Origin: Zarea fungicola
Lineage: Eukaryota > Ascomycota > Sordariomycetes > Hypocreales > Cordycipitaceae
Reading direction: 5' to 3'
Assembly: GCA_900169235.1 (NCBI GenBank)
Contig: FWCC01000191.1
Coordinates: 56,040-120,039 of the forward strand
DNA length: 64,000 bases
Position numbers and translations under genes: made by a program. Shown here in pieces: positions 21,944-33,108 of the stretch (within the stretch, counting starts at the first letter, position 1; each line of letters opens with the position of its first letter). Under the pieces are notes generated by a model. It did no database searches and was not told where the DNA came from. It worked only from the letters and a program-made list of their open reading frames with translations.

Positions 21944-23434
21944 ATGATGGATTTCATAATCAAGTTCGCGCAGGCCCACGAAACTTTCCGCATCCCGGAA
22001 ATCGAGGCACTGGCTGTGATTGAGAATATCCCACTCAAAGTCATACGATATGACGAGGCAGTTAGTCAAACCCCAAAAGACAGGTAATGTGATTCTAACC
22101 ACAAACAGTCACCACTATGTATTGTGCAATTGCCATCAGTGAACGCCGCAAAGAAGCTCATCCGTCGCTCCATTATGGCTCAATCGATCCACGAGCTGTG
22201 GGGATCAGGCAAAACACTGGAGGAGCTCATTGAATCAGTGAAAGAGCAGAGCAGTCCAGAGTGGCCAGCCTACAAGAACTCTTCGTTCAAATTTGTGTTT
22301 GATTCCTACCAAGGATCCCGGTCAAAGGCAAGCCAGCTAAAAGTAATCAACAGCTTCAGATTTTTGCCATTCGAGGGCCAAATCATTATGAAAAACCCAG
22401 ATGAAATCTTCACCATACTGGAACTCTGGCCATTCGACAGTGTTCCCATGGGTATTGAAAACCCCGACTACTACCACCTGGGTCGCTTGATAGCAAACTC
22501 GGCTCGAGATGTCGTCCTCAAGTTTGACCTGAAGAAGAGACACTACATATCAACGACAAGCATGGACTCTGAACTTGCCCTAATTACCGCAAACATTGCA
22601 CTGGCAGCACCAGGAAAGATATTCTATGACCCATTCGTCGGAACTGGGTCGTTTCCCATTGCATGTGCCCATTTTGGTGCAATGAGCTGGGGTAGCGATA
22701 TTGATGGTCGAAGTATCCGCGGCGAGGGCAATGGCAAAAGCCTAAAAAGCAATTTTGGACAATATGATATCGAAAATCTACTGGGCGATGTGTTTTCCGC
22801 AGATGTCACCAACAGTCCGATTCGTAGGCGGAGAATATGGGACGGCATCGTCTGCGACCCCCCGTATGGTGTAAGAGAAGGGCTACGCGTTCTCGGCTTG
22901 AAAGATCCAGAAAAAACGCCGTGGCTAATTGAGAGAGGCCGCAAGCATGGAACGTAAGTCCTGCCTGGATCTCAAGACACGTGGTGATGATTCTGAAGGC
23001 TAACATTCTGCAGAGACTTTGACTTTGTGCCACCGAAGAAGCCGTACAGCTTCATGGCAATTCTTGACGACATTCTCGTTTTTGCAGTAGAGACTCTCGT
23101 TGACAACGGTAGGCTCTCGTTTTGGATGCCCACAGCCAATGAAGAAGACCAGCAAATCGCAGCCCCGACACACCCTAGCCTTGAAATTGTCGCCAATTGT
23201 GTACAGGTCTTTAACAAATGTACGCCAAGGACCATCTTCAAATCGCGAGTATACTAACGTTTTGCAGGGTCCCGAAGGTTGATTACGTACCGGCGAATCC
23301 CGGATTCAAATGTGTCAAAGGTTGCGCTGGAGGCTTACGCCTGCAAAGAAAGCATCAGTCAAGATGGAACCACTGCAGACGAGCTCAACCCGTTTCGCCG
23401 GGGGTATTTCAGAAAGTTTCAAAGTGATAGCTAA
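21944..23434 (+). CDS. TRM11: tRNA (guanine10-N2) methyltransferase TRM11
   Basis: Catalytic subunit that, with Trm112, forms m2G at position 10 of tRNAs in the cytoplasm. Exons 21944-22060, 22109-22953, 23014-23219 and 23268-23434, introns of 48, 60 and 48 nt, 444 aa. The N-terminal THUMP-related domain begins MMDFIIKFAQAHETFRIPEIE. The methyltransferase fold shows motif I DPFVGTGSF, motif IV CDPPYGVREG, and the insertion DFDFVPPKKPYSF across the second intron. The end NKWSRRLITYRR spans the third intron. The start could equally be the second ATG (21947). Its neighbour on the other side of a 314 bp shared promoter is the RNase P p40-like gene, and TRL1 is 3 kb away. Confidence 0.93.
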
Positions 23435-23730
23435 AAGCTAGATGCAAGATTTGCCATCCAAACTGGCTCCCATGATGTTCCATAAATCAAACTGTATTCC
23501 CTGTTCCGATACCCACCAGACCAGTTCCAAAGCAAAAAAACATCCATCAAATTCGTGACACGAGACTTTCAAACCGTGAATTTGAGAAACCCTATACAAT
23601 GCATGCCGCGGAATTCCATAATAAAAACAAGTTCATAAACCACCTACGCTCCCACCCCGGGTGCTGCCAGCAGCAAATCGCAAAGCCGCTACTGGCGTGG
23701 CATACGTCGTTGAAAAGGTATAAGGTTCTT

Positions 23731-25033
23731 TTACCGAAACTCCATGGCCGCAAAGCACCCGCGATCAGGAACGTGTTTCAACTCTAGTTGTTGAAATCTG
23801 TGGCCTCTATTAGCGTTAAATTTTTGTAAAATATATTGGATATGCATACTTTTCACTCTTTGAATGGAAATAGATGCCACTGACTTCCCCCTTGACCTGG
23901 TTAAAGCAGATATAGTAAAACCCCTCAAAACTGGCTCCATGAATGGTTCGGACGCGGTGATCTGGGACAAGAAAGTGTTCTTTCCACCGCATGAAAATGT
24001 AGTCCTTCTGGGTCATGTCTGGTATAACAATTGGCCCTCTTCTGGCCTGCTTCTGGTATGGTCGAAATGCTGGGAATTTGCCCCAATGGCTGAGATCCAC
24101 CTTGGAATTCGCACCCCAATCTTCATGCTGGGTAAAAAAGTTATACTTGGTGCCGATTATCTCGCCCTCGAAATATGTAGTGAGGGTGGGATGATCCTCG
24201 GTGAGACCTAGGCAGTAGTTAATATCAAGCTGGACCCAAGCGCAGTATTTATCTCGTGGGATAACTGTTCTCCCATATGTTCTCAGCCAAGAGACACTGC
24301 GCTTACCTTGAATACGCAGGTATCCGCAGAGGAACGATTCGCGCATGTCGACATATTTGATCTCGACCTGTACGTCGTACACTTGTCGTTCCGATTGTTG
24401 AGTGCCATGGAATTTGGTTCCCGCTCGGAGATACGACGACGGGCTAACCGGAATAGACTGCTGCAATTAGAACCCATTTGCCCTGTTCCCACCGCACTGG
24501 CCGGTACTTACACGTTTATTGGAATAGTCGAGGCTGATGAAGCAGGAGCTCTGCGTATCATCGTCGCAGGCGTCGGTTTCGCTGTCATCGCCTTGCTCCT
24601 GATTAGAGGCGATGTGTGTCTTGGAAAGAAGATCTGTCGCAGGTGTTGGGGCAGTACCATGCGGGCCCGCGAGCCCCCGTGGTTTAACATTGCCTAGTTC
24701 GGGTGCAGGGGAAGTTGCTCCGGTCGCACTCGATCGTGGTCTTGGTGACGCGGTAGTTGCTCTTGATGATGGTTCAGCTGAAGGGCGGTCGTCTGTAACC
24801 AAGGAGTCTTCTCGTACGAGATTCCTTGCTTGCGGGGAATCCAAGTCGATAGAGGGAGCGTCAGGAGGTGATTGGCTCCGCCTGTCCGACGAAGACTCCA
24901 GCGCCGGAGTCATCTCCTCGAGGATTGGAATCGAGCTATGAGACGAGTGTTGCAACTCGTCGGGACAGGTCCAGAAATTATGCGATGTCGGTGATGAAGG
25001 ATCTGGTGGGGGATCGGAGGAAGGTGTCGGCAT
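23731..25033 (-). CDS. GID4: GID4/VID24 substrate receptor of the GID ubiquitin ligase
   Basis: Recognises N-terminal proline degrons on gluconeogenic enzymes and brings them to the GID/CTLH ubiquitin ligase when glucose returns. Exons 25033-24512, 24460-24307, 24207-23850 and 23797-23731 give 366 aa. The first ~190 residues are Pro/Ser/Asp-rich and disordered (MPTPSSDPPPDPSSPTS). The Vid24 barrel follows: AGTKFHGTQQ, VQVEIKYVDM, CGYLRIQGLTEDHPTLTTYF (across intron 2), EGEIIGTKYNF, RWKEHFLVPDHRV and GFYYICFNQ. It ends with FQQLELKHVPDRGCFAAMEF in the last exon. Introns are 51, 99 and 52 nt. The tail after the barrel is short, as in the family. An ATG-started frame lies in the presumed leader (next entry). 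Confidence 0.92.
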
Positions 25034-26145
25034 TGTTGCGACCCGGCGGAGTGTGGTGCTTGACTGCGTTGGCAGCAGTGCGCTGCAAATGAGAAAGATG
25101 CTATAGAAATGGAACAAGTAAAATATGCACCGTGTACACAACTGATGTGATGGGTGTTGTAGACGATGTAGAGATATCACCACGCGTGACAGACTGACTA
25201 AGTGCGGACCATCGAGTCTGCGTTGTCGAGATAGTCTCGGAATCGCATGTCCACGCTGGCTTGACTGTGACGGCTGGATCACACTGCCAAGTAAGAGAAG
25301 CGGCGCGATGACAGACAGTCGTTCGGACGATATGATGAACCGCTTGTGTCAGTGGAATCAGATGTGAAAGATGAACTTGGGAGGCGAATCCAGACTCGAC
25401 CTGTGTGGAGAAGCCGACATTGGTAAAAGAGGGATTGTTGGGCAGGTTCGGGGCCGACATGGTAGAGGATTTGTATATAAATGTACCATATGGTGGAGTT
25501 GTCGCCAGGAGATACCCGCCGCTACATGGGCGAGGTTGCTAAGATCGTGGGAAGTTCAGTGCGTGTGGCGCCGCTGACGGAGCTAGTTCCTCCCAACTGA
25601 GCCTAGATTACTACTTAGTTTGTATCCCATGTTGCAGTGTCGACGCTGTAGGGGATGCCCGCGCGGTGCAGAGCATTCGGCAGTGAGTAACTGGTCCAGG
25701 ATTTGCCAAATTCCCAGGCAAAGAATGCTAGAATAAGGATGGCTCGAAATTGATGTCATGCTGGGCCAGTTCACAACAGCAGCGCATGTGTTACACGGAA
25801 AGCCGCAGCAGCCACCAACTCACATGTCTTTGTGGAACGGCATGGCAATTTGGCAGATGGCTCACCATTGGCTGTTATTGAACATTTTCGAGACATGCAT
25901 ACAGCTTCAAGAAACCCCACAGTATGCTATCCTTCATTAGACCAGTTAGCGCTGGATAATTGTAAGTGGCCACGCACGGCATCCCAGATACAATATACAA
26001 AATACAAGATAACCGTCCAAAGTAGGAGACATTGTGGTATTCTATCGGTTTTCCTTGGTTGCTGGTGATATAGTACCATGTACCTGCTCTAATAACACGG
26101 CAAGTACGGCACAACCCTTCCCATAACTCCGTTTTTGGGTATCAA
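25034..26145. other. Spacer between GID4 and Mago, with one ATG-started frame
   Basis: 1.1 kb upstream of GID4 and downstream of Mago. On the minus strand an ATG at 25460 opens 119 codons ending at 25101 (MSAPNLPNNPSFTNVGF...), just upstream of the GID4 start at 25033. It is Ser/Thr-rich and matches no family I know. It could be an upstream ORF, a small gene or chance. Nothing else is seen up to 26145. Confidence 0.3.
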
Positions 26146-26923
26146 TCAAATAGGCTTAATTTTGAAATGCAATGCTATGAGGCTAAACACAAGAGCCTTT
26201 AGATCCTGAACAAGATAATAGAAAACTCGAAGTCCTTCCGGGTCGGCCGACTCGGTAACATCCACCAACGATCCTATCTTGGCAGTCTTTTGGGCTGTAA
26301 GTGCTTGTTTCTCGGTGAGTATTTTTTCATGAATGACGAACCTCGAATGAGATATGGTCGTTGCCGAGCCTGATTTCCAGTTGTTGGCGGCCATCCTTGT
26401 TCTTCTGAGGCCATTTCGAGTCGTCTTCCCTATTTTTGATGGTTAGAAAGACTTGCTTCATCGCTGGTGTAGTGGTGTAAGTTTTACTTGATGATCTCGC
26501 TCGACTTAATGATGCGTTTAATTTCGTCCACTATCGTAGCGCTCACGCACACTAAAACGGCCTGTCAGTACCTTCTTGTATAAAGCGTGTCTCTGTGGAT
26601 TCTGGATGGAGGTCGTTGCATACTCTCTTTGCGAATCAGACTGTCATTTCGATAATTCGAGTTATTGGCATATCGCGCAACCGCACTGCGACCGTCTCCG
26701 ACAACCCTGAAATCGAATTCTATTTCAACCGAGTTAGCCCTTGCCATCCACAGGCACAATCGTGCACAACGAGTAGAGGTGGCACTAACCAAGAAATTCG
26801 TGCCCAAAACGACCTGAATGACCAGAGCTGTTGCGGCAATTAATACACATAAAGTAGCCAAGAGTATATAGCTGAGTCAACATACTAGTAACGAAGATAA
26901 AACGGCTCATTTGACGAACTCAT
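26146..26923 (-). CDS. Mago nashi homologue (exon junction complex core)
   Basis: Binds Y14/RBM8 in the exon junction complex, nuclear. Six small exons, 26923-26886, 26827-26790, 26719-26624, 26551-26488, 26429-26342 and 26286-26146, join in frame to 154 aa (animal Mago is ~146). Blocks in order: [100 protein letters not shown] and [20 protein letters not shown], ending HFKIKPI. Five introns of 55-72 nt in a 465 nt coding sequence is very dense. Exons 1 and 2 are 38 nt each. Divergent from SEC26 with 428 bp between starts. Confidence 0.95.
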
Positions 26924-27351
26924 GGCGGCGATTTTGTTTCTCACAGCGATTTGACACAAAGCTGCAATAGCGCCTCAAGAGCTTTGCATAGCTTAACCAT
27001 GGGGCGCGGCTGCTCATGGTGGGGTCAAGGTGGGTGGCAGAATCACGTGCATCCACACTCCACGTCCCCCCCTCGCTTATTGCATAGTGCCACCTGTCCA
27101 GCGATGTGCTGCTGGTAAGGAGCAGCCAGATCATCACGAAGCGGAAGGTGCCAATTTCGGAGCCTGCCCTTACGACTGTCGGCGACTCTGGCGGCTTTCA
27201 GCACTGGCATTGTTATTCAGGACTTGCTTCTCATGGACCAGATTATCAATTGAAAACAACCTTCTTTTAAACATCACAGACGAACCCGCCCTGAACACCC
27301 CTGACCGACCAATTCAATTACACATTCAGGACGACTGGCACGGAAGCAATC
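26924..27351. promoter_or_regulatory. Divergent promoter region MAGO / SEC26
   Basis: 428 bp between two outward-pointing housekeeping genes. No TATA box or repeat is obvious. A C-rich patch (CCACGTCCCCCCCTCGC near 27060) lies mid-way. Confidence 0.4.
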
Positions 27352-30300
27352 ATGTCGGGATTTCTGGAAAACACGTACAGTCTGGTCCACCAGGACAATG
27401 CGGCCGATGTGCCAACTGTCTCTGATCTTCGAAACCAGCTGGAGAAGGGCACAGACGAGAGCAAGGTCGACACAATGAAGCGCATCCTTACCATTATGCT
27501 CAACGGCGACTCGATGCCGACCCTTCTCATGCATATTATCAGATTTGTCATGCCATCCAAGTATAAGCCTTTGAAGAAACTTCTCTACTTTTACTACGAA
27601 ATCTGCCCCAAGCTTGATAGCTCTGGCAAGCTCAAGCAGGAGATGATTCTTGTCTGGTATGCTAGCCAAAAGCTTGTTGCGCTCGCCGCATCAAGGTCAC
27701 TAACCGAATTACTATAGTAATGGCATCCGTAATGATCTGCAGCACCCCAACGAGTACATTCGTGGCAATACTCTGCGATTTCTTTGCAAGTTGCGCGAGC
27801 CTGAGCTAATCGAGCCGCTACTGTCATCCGCACGATCGTGCCTCGAGCACCGACACGCATACGTTCGCAAAAATGCTGTTTTTGCCGTTTCATCGATATA
27901 CATGCACTCGCCGTCTCTCATCCCTGATGCGGCTGATCTGCTCTCTACCTTCCTTAGCGGCGAAACGGACGCGACATGCAAGCGCAATGCCTTTGCTGCG
28001 CTCTCCAGCATCGACCACGATGCTGCACTGGTGTACCTCAGCTCTGTTTTTGACGGAATTCCCAATGCCGATGACCTTTTACAACTGGTCGAGCTAGAAT
28101 TTATTCGCAAGGATGCTGTCCAGAACTCACAGAACAAGGTAGGGAGAATATGCGAACAAGCCCCTCCCGCGAAAGCAGGGACTAACTCGGATACAGGCTC
28201 GCTACCTCCGACTCATCTTTGACCTGCTCGAAGCCACTGCGTCCACTGTGGTGTATGAAGCGGCGTCCTCTTTGACTGCACTTACGAACAACCCCGTCGC
28301 TGTCAAGGCTGCTGCCAGCAAATTTATCGAGCTTAGCATCAAGGAAGCAGATAACAATGTCAAACTAATTGTGCTCGACCGTGTTGACCAGCTTCGCAAA
28401 AAGAACGAAGGAATTCTGGATGATCTCGTCATGGAAATCTTGCGGGTGCTCTCCAGCACCGATATCGATGTGCGCAAGAAGGCACTTGAAATTGCGCTCG
28501 AGATGGTCTCTAGCAAAAATGTTGAAGAGGTAGTCCTGCTGCTCAAGAAGGAACTGTCCAAGACCGTCGACCAGGAATATGAAAAGAACACCGAATACCG
28601 ATCTCTCCTCATCCATTCCATCCACCAATGCGCCATCAAGTTTTCGGAAGTCGCGTCCAGCGTCGTCGAGCTCCTCATGGATTTCATTACCGATTTCAAT
28701 AATGCGTCTGCTGTCGATGTTATCAACTTTGTCAAGGAAGTTGTTGAAAAGTTTCCTGCTTTGCGAACTGTCATTGTGGAGAGGCTTGTTTCTACGCTGA
28801 GCGAAGTTCGCGCCGGCAAAGTCTACAGAGGCATCTTGTGGATCATTGGCGAGTACTCGCTGGAAGAAAAGGATATCCGCGATGCATGGCGACGCATCCG
28901 CGCTAGCCTGGGTGAGATTCCCATCTTGGCCTCAGAGCAGCGCTTGTTGGAAGAGCAGGATGGTGACGACAAGGACGAGCAGCTGAATGGCGATTCCAAG
29001 CCTGCGGCACCCACTGGATCCCGTAAAGTTCTCGCTGACGGAACTTATGCCACTGAGACTGCCCTCACAAGCCAGTCCTCTGCTGCGGCTAAGCTAGAAG
29101 CCGTCAAGGCTGCGCAAAAGCCGCCACTGCGTCAACTTATTTTGGATGGTGACTACTACCTTGCCACTGTCCTGTCCTCCACCCTTGTCAAGCTTGTCAT
29201 GAGACACTCGGAGACTTCTTCTGAAAAGTCTCGCACAAATGCCCTTCGTGCCGAAGCCATGCTCATCATGATTTCCATCCTCCGAGTTGGCCAGTCTCAG
29301 TTTGTCAAGGCCCCCATAGACGAGGACTCTGTTGATCGTATCATGTCTTGCGTGAGGTCGCTGGCTGAATTCTCCGAAAAGAAGGAGCTCGAGTCTGTCT
29401 GGCTCGACGACACCAAGAAAGCATTCAAGGCCATGGTCCAGGTCGAAGAAAAGAAGCGAGCGGCAAAGGAGGCACACGAAAAGGCCAAGTCTGCGGTCCA
29501 GGTTGACGACGTGATTCAGATTCGACAGTTGGCCAAGAAGAACGCATCGGACGGTTTGGATGAGATTGAGGCTGACTTGGAGCGGGCCACTGGTGGTGAG
29601 GCCACGGCAGAAGACCTGTCATCAAAGCTTAGCCGTGTTGTCCAGCTCACTGGCTTCTCCGACCCAGTCTATGCGGAAGCATATGTCAAAGTGCACCAGT
29701 TTGACATTGTTCTTGATGTTCTCTTGGTGAACCAAACTACAGAGACACTACAAAATTTATCTGTCGAGTTTGCCACGCTTGGCGACTTGAAGGTTGTTGA
29801 GCGACCGACTACGCAAAACCTGGGTCCGCACGACTTTCACAATGTCCAATGCACCATCAAGGTATCATCCACCGATACTGGTGTCATCTTTGGCAATGTG
29901 GTCTACGATGGCGCCCACTCCACCGACACCAACGTGGTCATTCTAAATGACCTCCATGTTGATATTATGGACTACATTCAACCTGCCACATGTACCGAGA
30001 CGCAGTTTCGCACAATGTGGACAGAGTTTGAGTGGGAAAACAAGGTCAACATCAACTCCAAAGCAAAGACGCTGCGCGACTTCTTGGACCAACTGATGGC
30101 CTGCACTAACATGAACTGTCTTACCCCCGAAGCAAGCCTCAAGGGTGACTGTCAGTTTTTGAGTGCAAACCTGTATGCCCGCAGCGTGTTTGGTATGTTT
30201 CTTCTTCCCCTTCAATTCAATGTGTCTAGGTTTTTCATGCTGACCCATCAATAGGAGAGGACGCTTTAGCCAATCTTAGCATCGAAAAGGAGGGGGACGA

Positions 30301-30400
30301 CGGCCCAATTACTGGATTTGTACGCATAAGAAGCAGATCTCAAGGTCTGGCACTCAGCCTTGGCTCTCTGAAGGGTCTCAACAAGATTGGCTCCTCTTAA
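27352..30400 (+). CDS. SEC26: Coatomer subunit beta (beta-COP)
   Basis: Beta subunit of the COPI coat for retrograde Golgi-to-ER traffic. Exons 27352-27656, 27718-28138, 28197-30192 and 30255-30400, introns 61, 58 and 62 nt, 955 aa, the usual length. It opens [20 protein letters not shown]. The N-terminal adaptin-like helical solenoid ([35 protein letters not shown]) runs to about residue 500. A charged linker follows ([18 protein letters not shown]), then the C-terminal appendage ([40 protein letters not shown]), ending [13 protein letters not shown]. Reading on past the third donor would stop within the intron, so the last exon is required. Confidence 0.95.
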
Positions 30401-30857
30401 AACTTAGAAAACATAATTAAATATGAAGCGCTGATTTAGACTTGGGCACTTGGAGAAGAAATATCCAGCATCACATACGGATTACGAGCAGACAGCAGAA
30501 CGGGAATGAATGATAATAAAAAAGTTGATTTTGTTCATTAAAAGACTATGATAAGGTGAAGGGGGATAAATTTGGCAGACTAGAGTAAAAAGCCGACTAA
30601 ATGACAAAGATAATTATTTCAGCATATATCCAAGTGTCTGGAAAGGGTGCTAATGGGCTGTTAACTTGGTGCCGGAAAAAGAAACAATCAAACTGTTGAG
30701 GATATATGTGCTAGGGTATATGCAGAAAGAACCAAAAGAAGAGAGGAAGCGGAACATGATATAAACAGATTGTACACTCCAGTACGTTCGTCAGATGGAT
30801 GGCGCTACAGAACGGACTGAAGCCGACCCGAGCGAGAGTGTGATAAGCGGAGGCAGA
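30401..30857. other. Convergent 3' region SEC26 / UBTD-like
   Basis: 457 bp between two gene 3' ends, AT-rich with ATAATAAAAAAG near 30514, which could serve as a polyadenylation region. No gene is seen. Confidence 0.4.
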
Positions 30858-31869
30858 TTAGCGACTAAAAATCAGAGCATTCACGACATGGCCGTCTTGC
30901 CAGCCCTGTGACTCGAGAGTTGAGTTCTCTTTGAGCATCTTGCCCATGTAAGCAAGCCGAATCTTTCTCGAAGAGGGGAGCTGTAGAGATGAGTGTCAGC
31001 GAGCAATGCCCATTTGGTGCATCTAATCGCTTTGATTAGTCCATACCTTGGTCTCTGCAGCCATCTTCTTGATAATGGCTCTCACAAGATCCGTCCTTGA
31101 TACAGACACAGTTATATCCTGTCCCGTCTCACTGAGGCGAGCCCGTACTTGAATCATTTCGCGGGCATCAGCTACATCCTTGCCTTTCTCTTCTTTGCCC
31201 ATTTCCCCGTCGTCGCCATCGCCCTGGGTATCGTCGTTGCTTCCATCGTCGCCACAGGCCGCCTCATCTTTGCCATGATCAGACTCAACAAGGTTTTGTG
31301 GATCAGAAACAGCCCATTCTGGCAGCGAGTAGTAGTTGCCGAAAGAGTCATAGACTCCGTTCACCAAGTTCCCGGTTGGAAGCGATATCTCGACCGCTTT
31401 GAGCATGGTCTGCGCCGTCTGAAGCGCTGTCTGGCCATCGTCGCCCGTCTCCTGCGTAGGTGGTTCCCATAGAACTTGGAGAACAGAGTGAAGCGTTTGC
31501 CAAATCTCTGGTCGGGCGGTAACTCGAGTGTCAAAAAATTCTGCTCGTTCTGTATCGAGTTCTTCTCTCGTCCATTGGCGATCGACCGATGCCCAGACAT
31601 GGCGTCGCAAAGGCTTGTTTATGTGTTCATCGAGAGGGCCTCTGTCCTGGCGACGTCGGCGGCGGGGATGGACCTGACTCTCGGCGTTTGGTGACGACGT
31701 GATGCTTTCCCCAAGCGTTAAAGGTGGAGGATTAATATGCCTTGCTGATGCGTTTGGAGCTCCGCCTGGGTAAGGGGAATTCGGGCCGGCCGATCGGGAT
31801 AGACAGCAACCCTAACGGTATGACACGTTAGGGTAATTAATTATAAAAGTGAAATGGCAAGCATACCAT
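30858..31869 (-). CDS. UBTD/DC-UbP-like protein with N-myristoylation signal
   Basis: Ubiquitin-domain-containing family that binds ubiquitin-conjugating machinery in animals; its fungal role is poorly defined. Exons 31869-31867 (the ATG alone), 31811-31047 and 30980-30858, 296 aa. After splicing the protein starts MGCCLSRSAGPNSPYPGG, a classic N-myristoylation plus palmitoylation signal. It continues RRRRQDRGPLDEHINKPL and RRHVWASVDRQWTREELDT, the DC-UbP N-terminal domain. An acidic linker (DGSNDDTQGDGDDGEMG) follows, then a ubiquitin-like C-terminal domain: ITVSVSRTDLVRAIIKKM, RKIRLAYMGKML, DGHVVNALIFS. The second intron (66 nt) lies inside the ubiquitin-like fold. The first exon carries no coding base beyond the start codon. 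Confidence 0.85.
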
Positions 31870-33108
31870 GGTTGCGATACAAAGCTTGCCGCTAGCGTCC
31901 TTGACGCAGGCAAAGTGGGAAGAGGTACCGTGGTAAGAAGCAACAGTATAGTCTAAGCCATGTCAGTTTTCGTAGCTGGCCAAGGCTATTGCTTGCTTTC
32001 TCGTTTGGATGGTAATGGAGGAAATGACCAAAGCTCGAAGACCGAAATGAAATGTAGGAAGTCGGGGGTAGTTGATGGATGTAGAGCCACGACAGCGACA
32101 GCGGGGCTGCTAACAGGTATAGCATGTGGGAGCTACTGGTGCATTGATTTCCAGCGGGTCGTCCTTGAGTCGATCCGCAAAGTACCTAGCTTTTGCTTGA
32201 GCGCTCAATGACCGATCTAGGATGCAAGATTCTGGGCTGGCGTGGATGACGGTTTACCAGGTTCGAAAATATGACCAAACAACAAGCAGACTTTGCGTGG
32301 AGGACGAGGACCAGTAGAGCTGTTCCTGGTTACACGGTGTCGATATTTTAGCCAGAGAAACGCTGAACAACAAAGTTGACCTGCGCCCAAGATGTCCGTC
32401 CCAACGGCACATGGGCGGCTGACGAGTCTCCAACCACTGGACAAATGTGGCTGCCGCATGTGCAAGCCAATGCGAATTGTTTGGTGGGGATGGCTATTCT
32501 GCCAGCAAGAGCGGATTACACACAAAAGATAGCAAGATGGTGAAAAAACGAAAGAGCCACACCGAGGGGTGATTACCGTCAGAGCTGTCTAGTACATTGC
32601 CTTAGCAGGACGTAGATATGCCACTGGAAAGCCGAGTATGGCGATATTGGAAGCTCTTTCCTTGGAGGTTGAACCGCCTCACGCTCAGTGGCTCCTAGCT
32701 ATGGTTTCTCTCGTCAATCCCAAAGACCACAGGGAAGAAGTGAACTGGAAGGCATAGATGAGTAGGTCTGTTGTTATGGAATCCATTTAAATGCTGGTAA
32801 CATCTGTTTGCAATGGTCCCCCTGGATCCCAATTGCCCGCTACGAACTAACTAAGTAGCTATCAAGTTAATCCTCGCCGCACCCACTGTGCGGAGCTGGA
32901 GGTGAGTAGTGACGAAAGGTACCGTCACAAGTACCGAGTACCTATGCCAGGCCATCCGGCGGTGGCCTTTTCGTTCACACGATTGCATTGCAATGCAAAA
33001 CAACAACACAAACTTCCTTACACACGACATCCACCTTTTCTAAGCTACAAAACACTTCCTTTCACTTTGGCAATTAGAATTGATTTCCAGGTTCAACTGT
33101 ACCTTGGA
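31870..33108. promoter_or_regulatory. Divergent promoter region UBTD-like / DIM-5
   Basis: 1.24 kb between outward-pointing starts. It may contain 5' UTR introns for either gene, but I cannot place them. No gene, tRNA or repeat is seen. Confidence 0.35.

Noticed and set aside
31800..31840. Telomere-like CCCTAA/TTAGGG in the UBTD intron
   Set aside because: Only one copy in each direction, fully explained by branch and acceptor sequences; not an interstitial telomere array.
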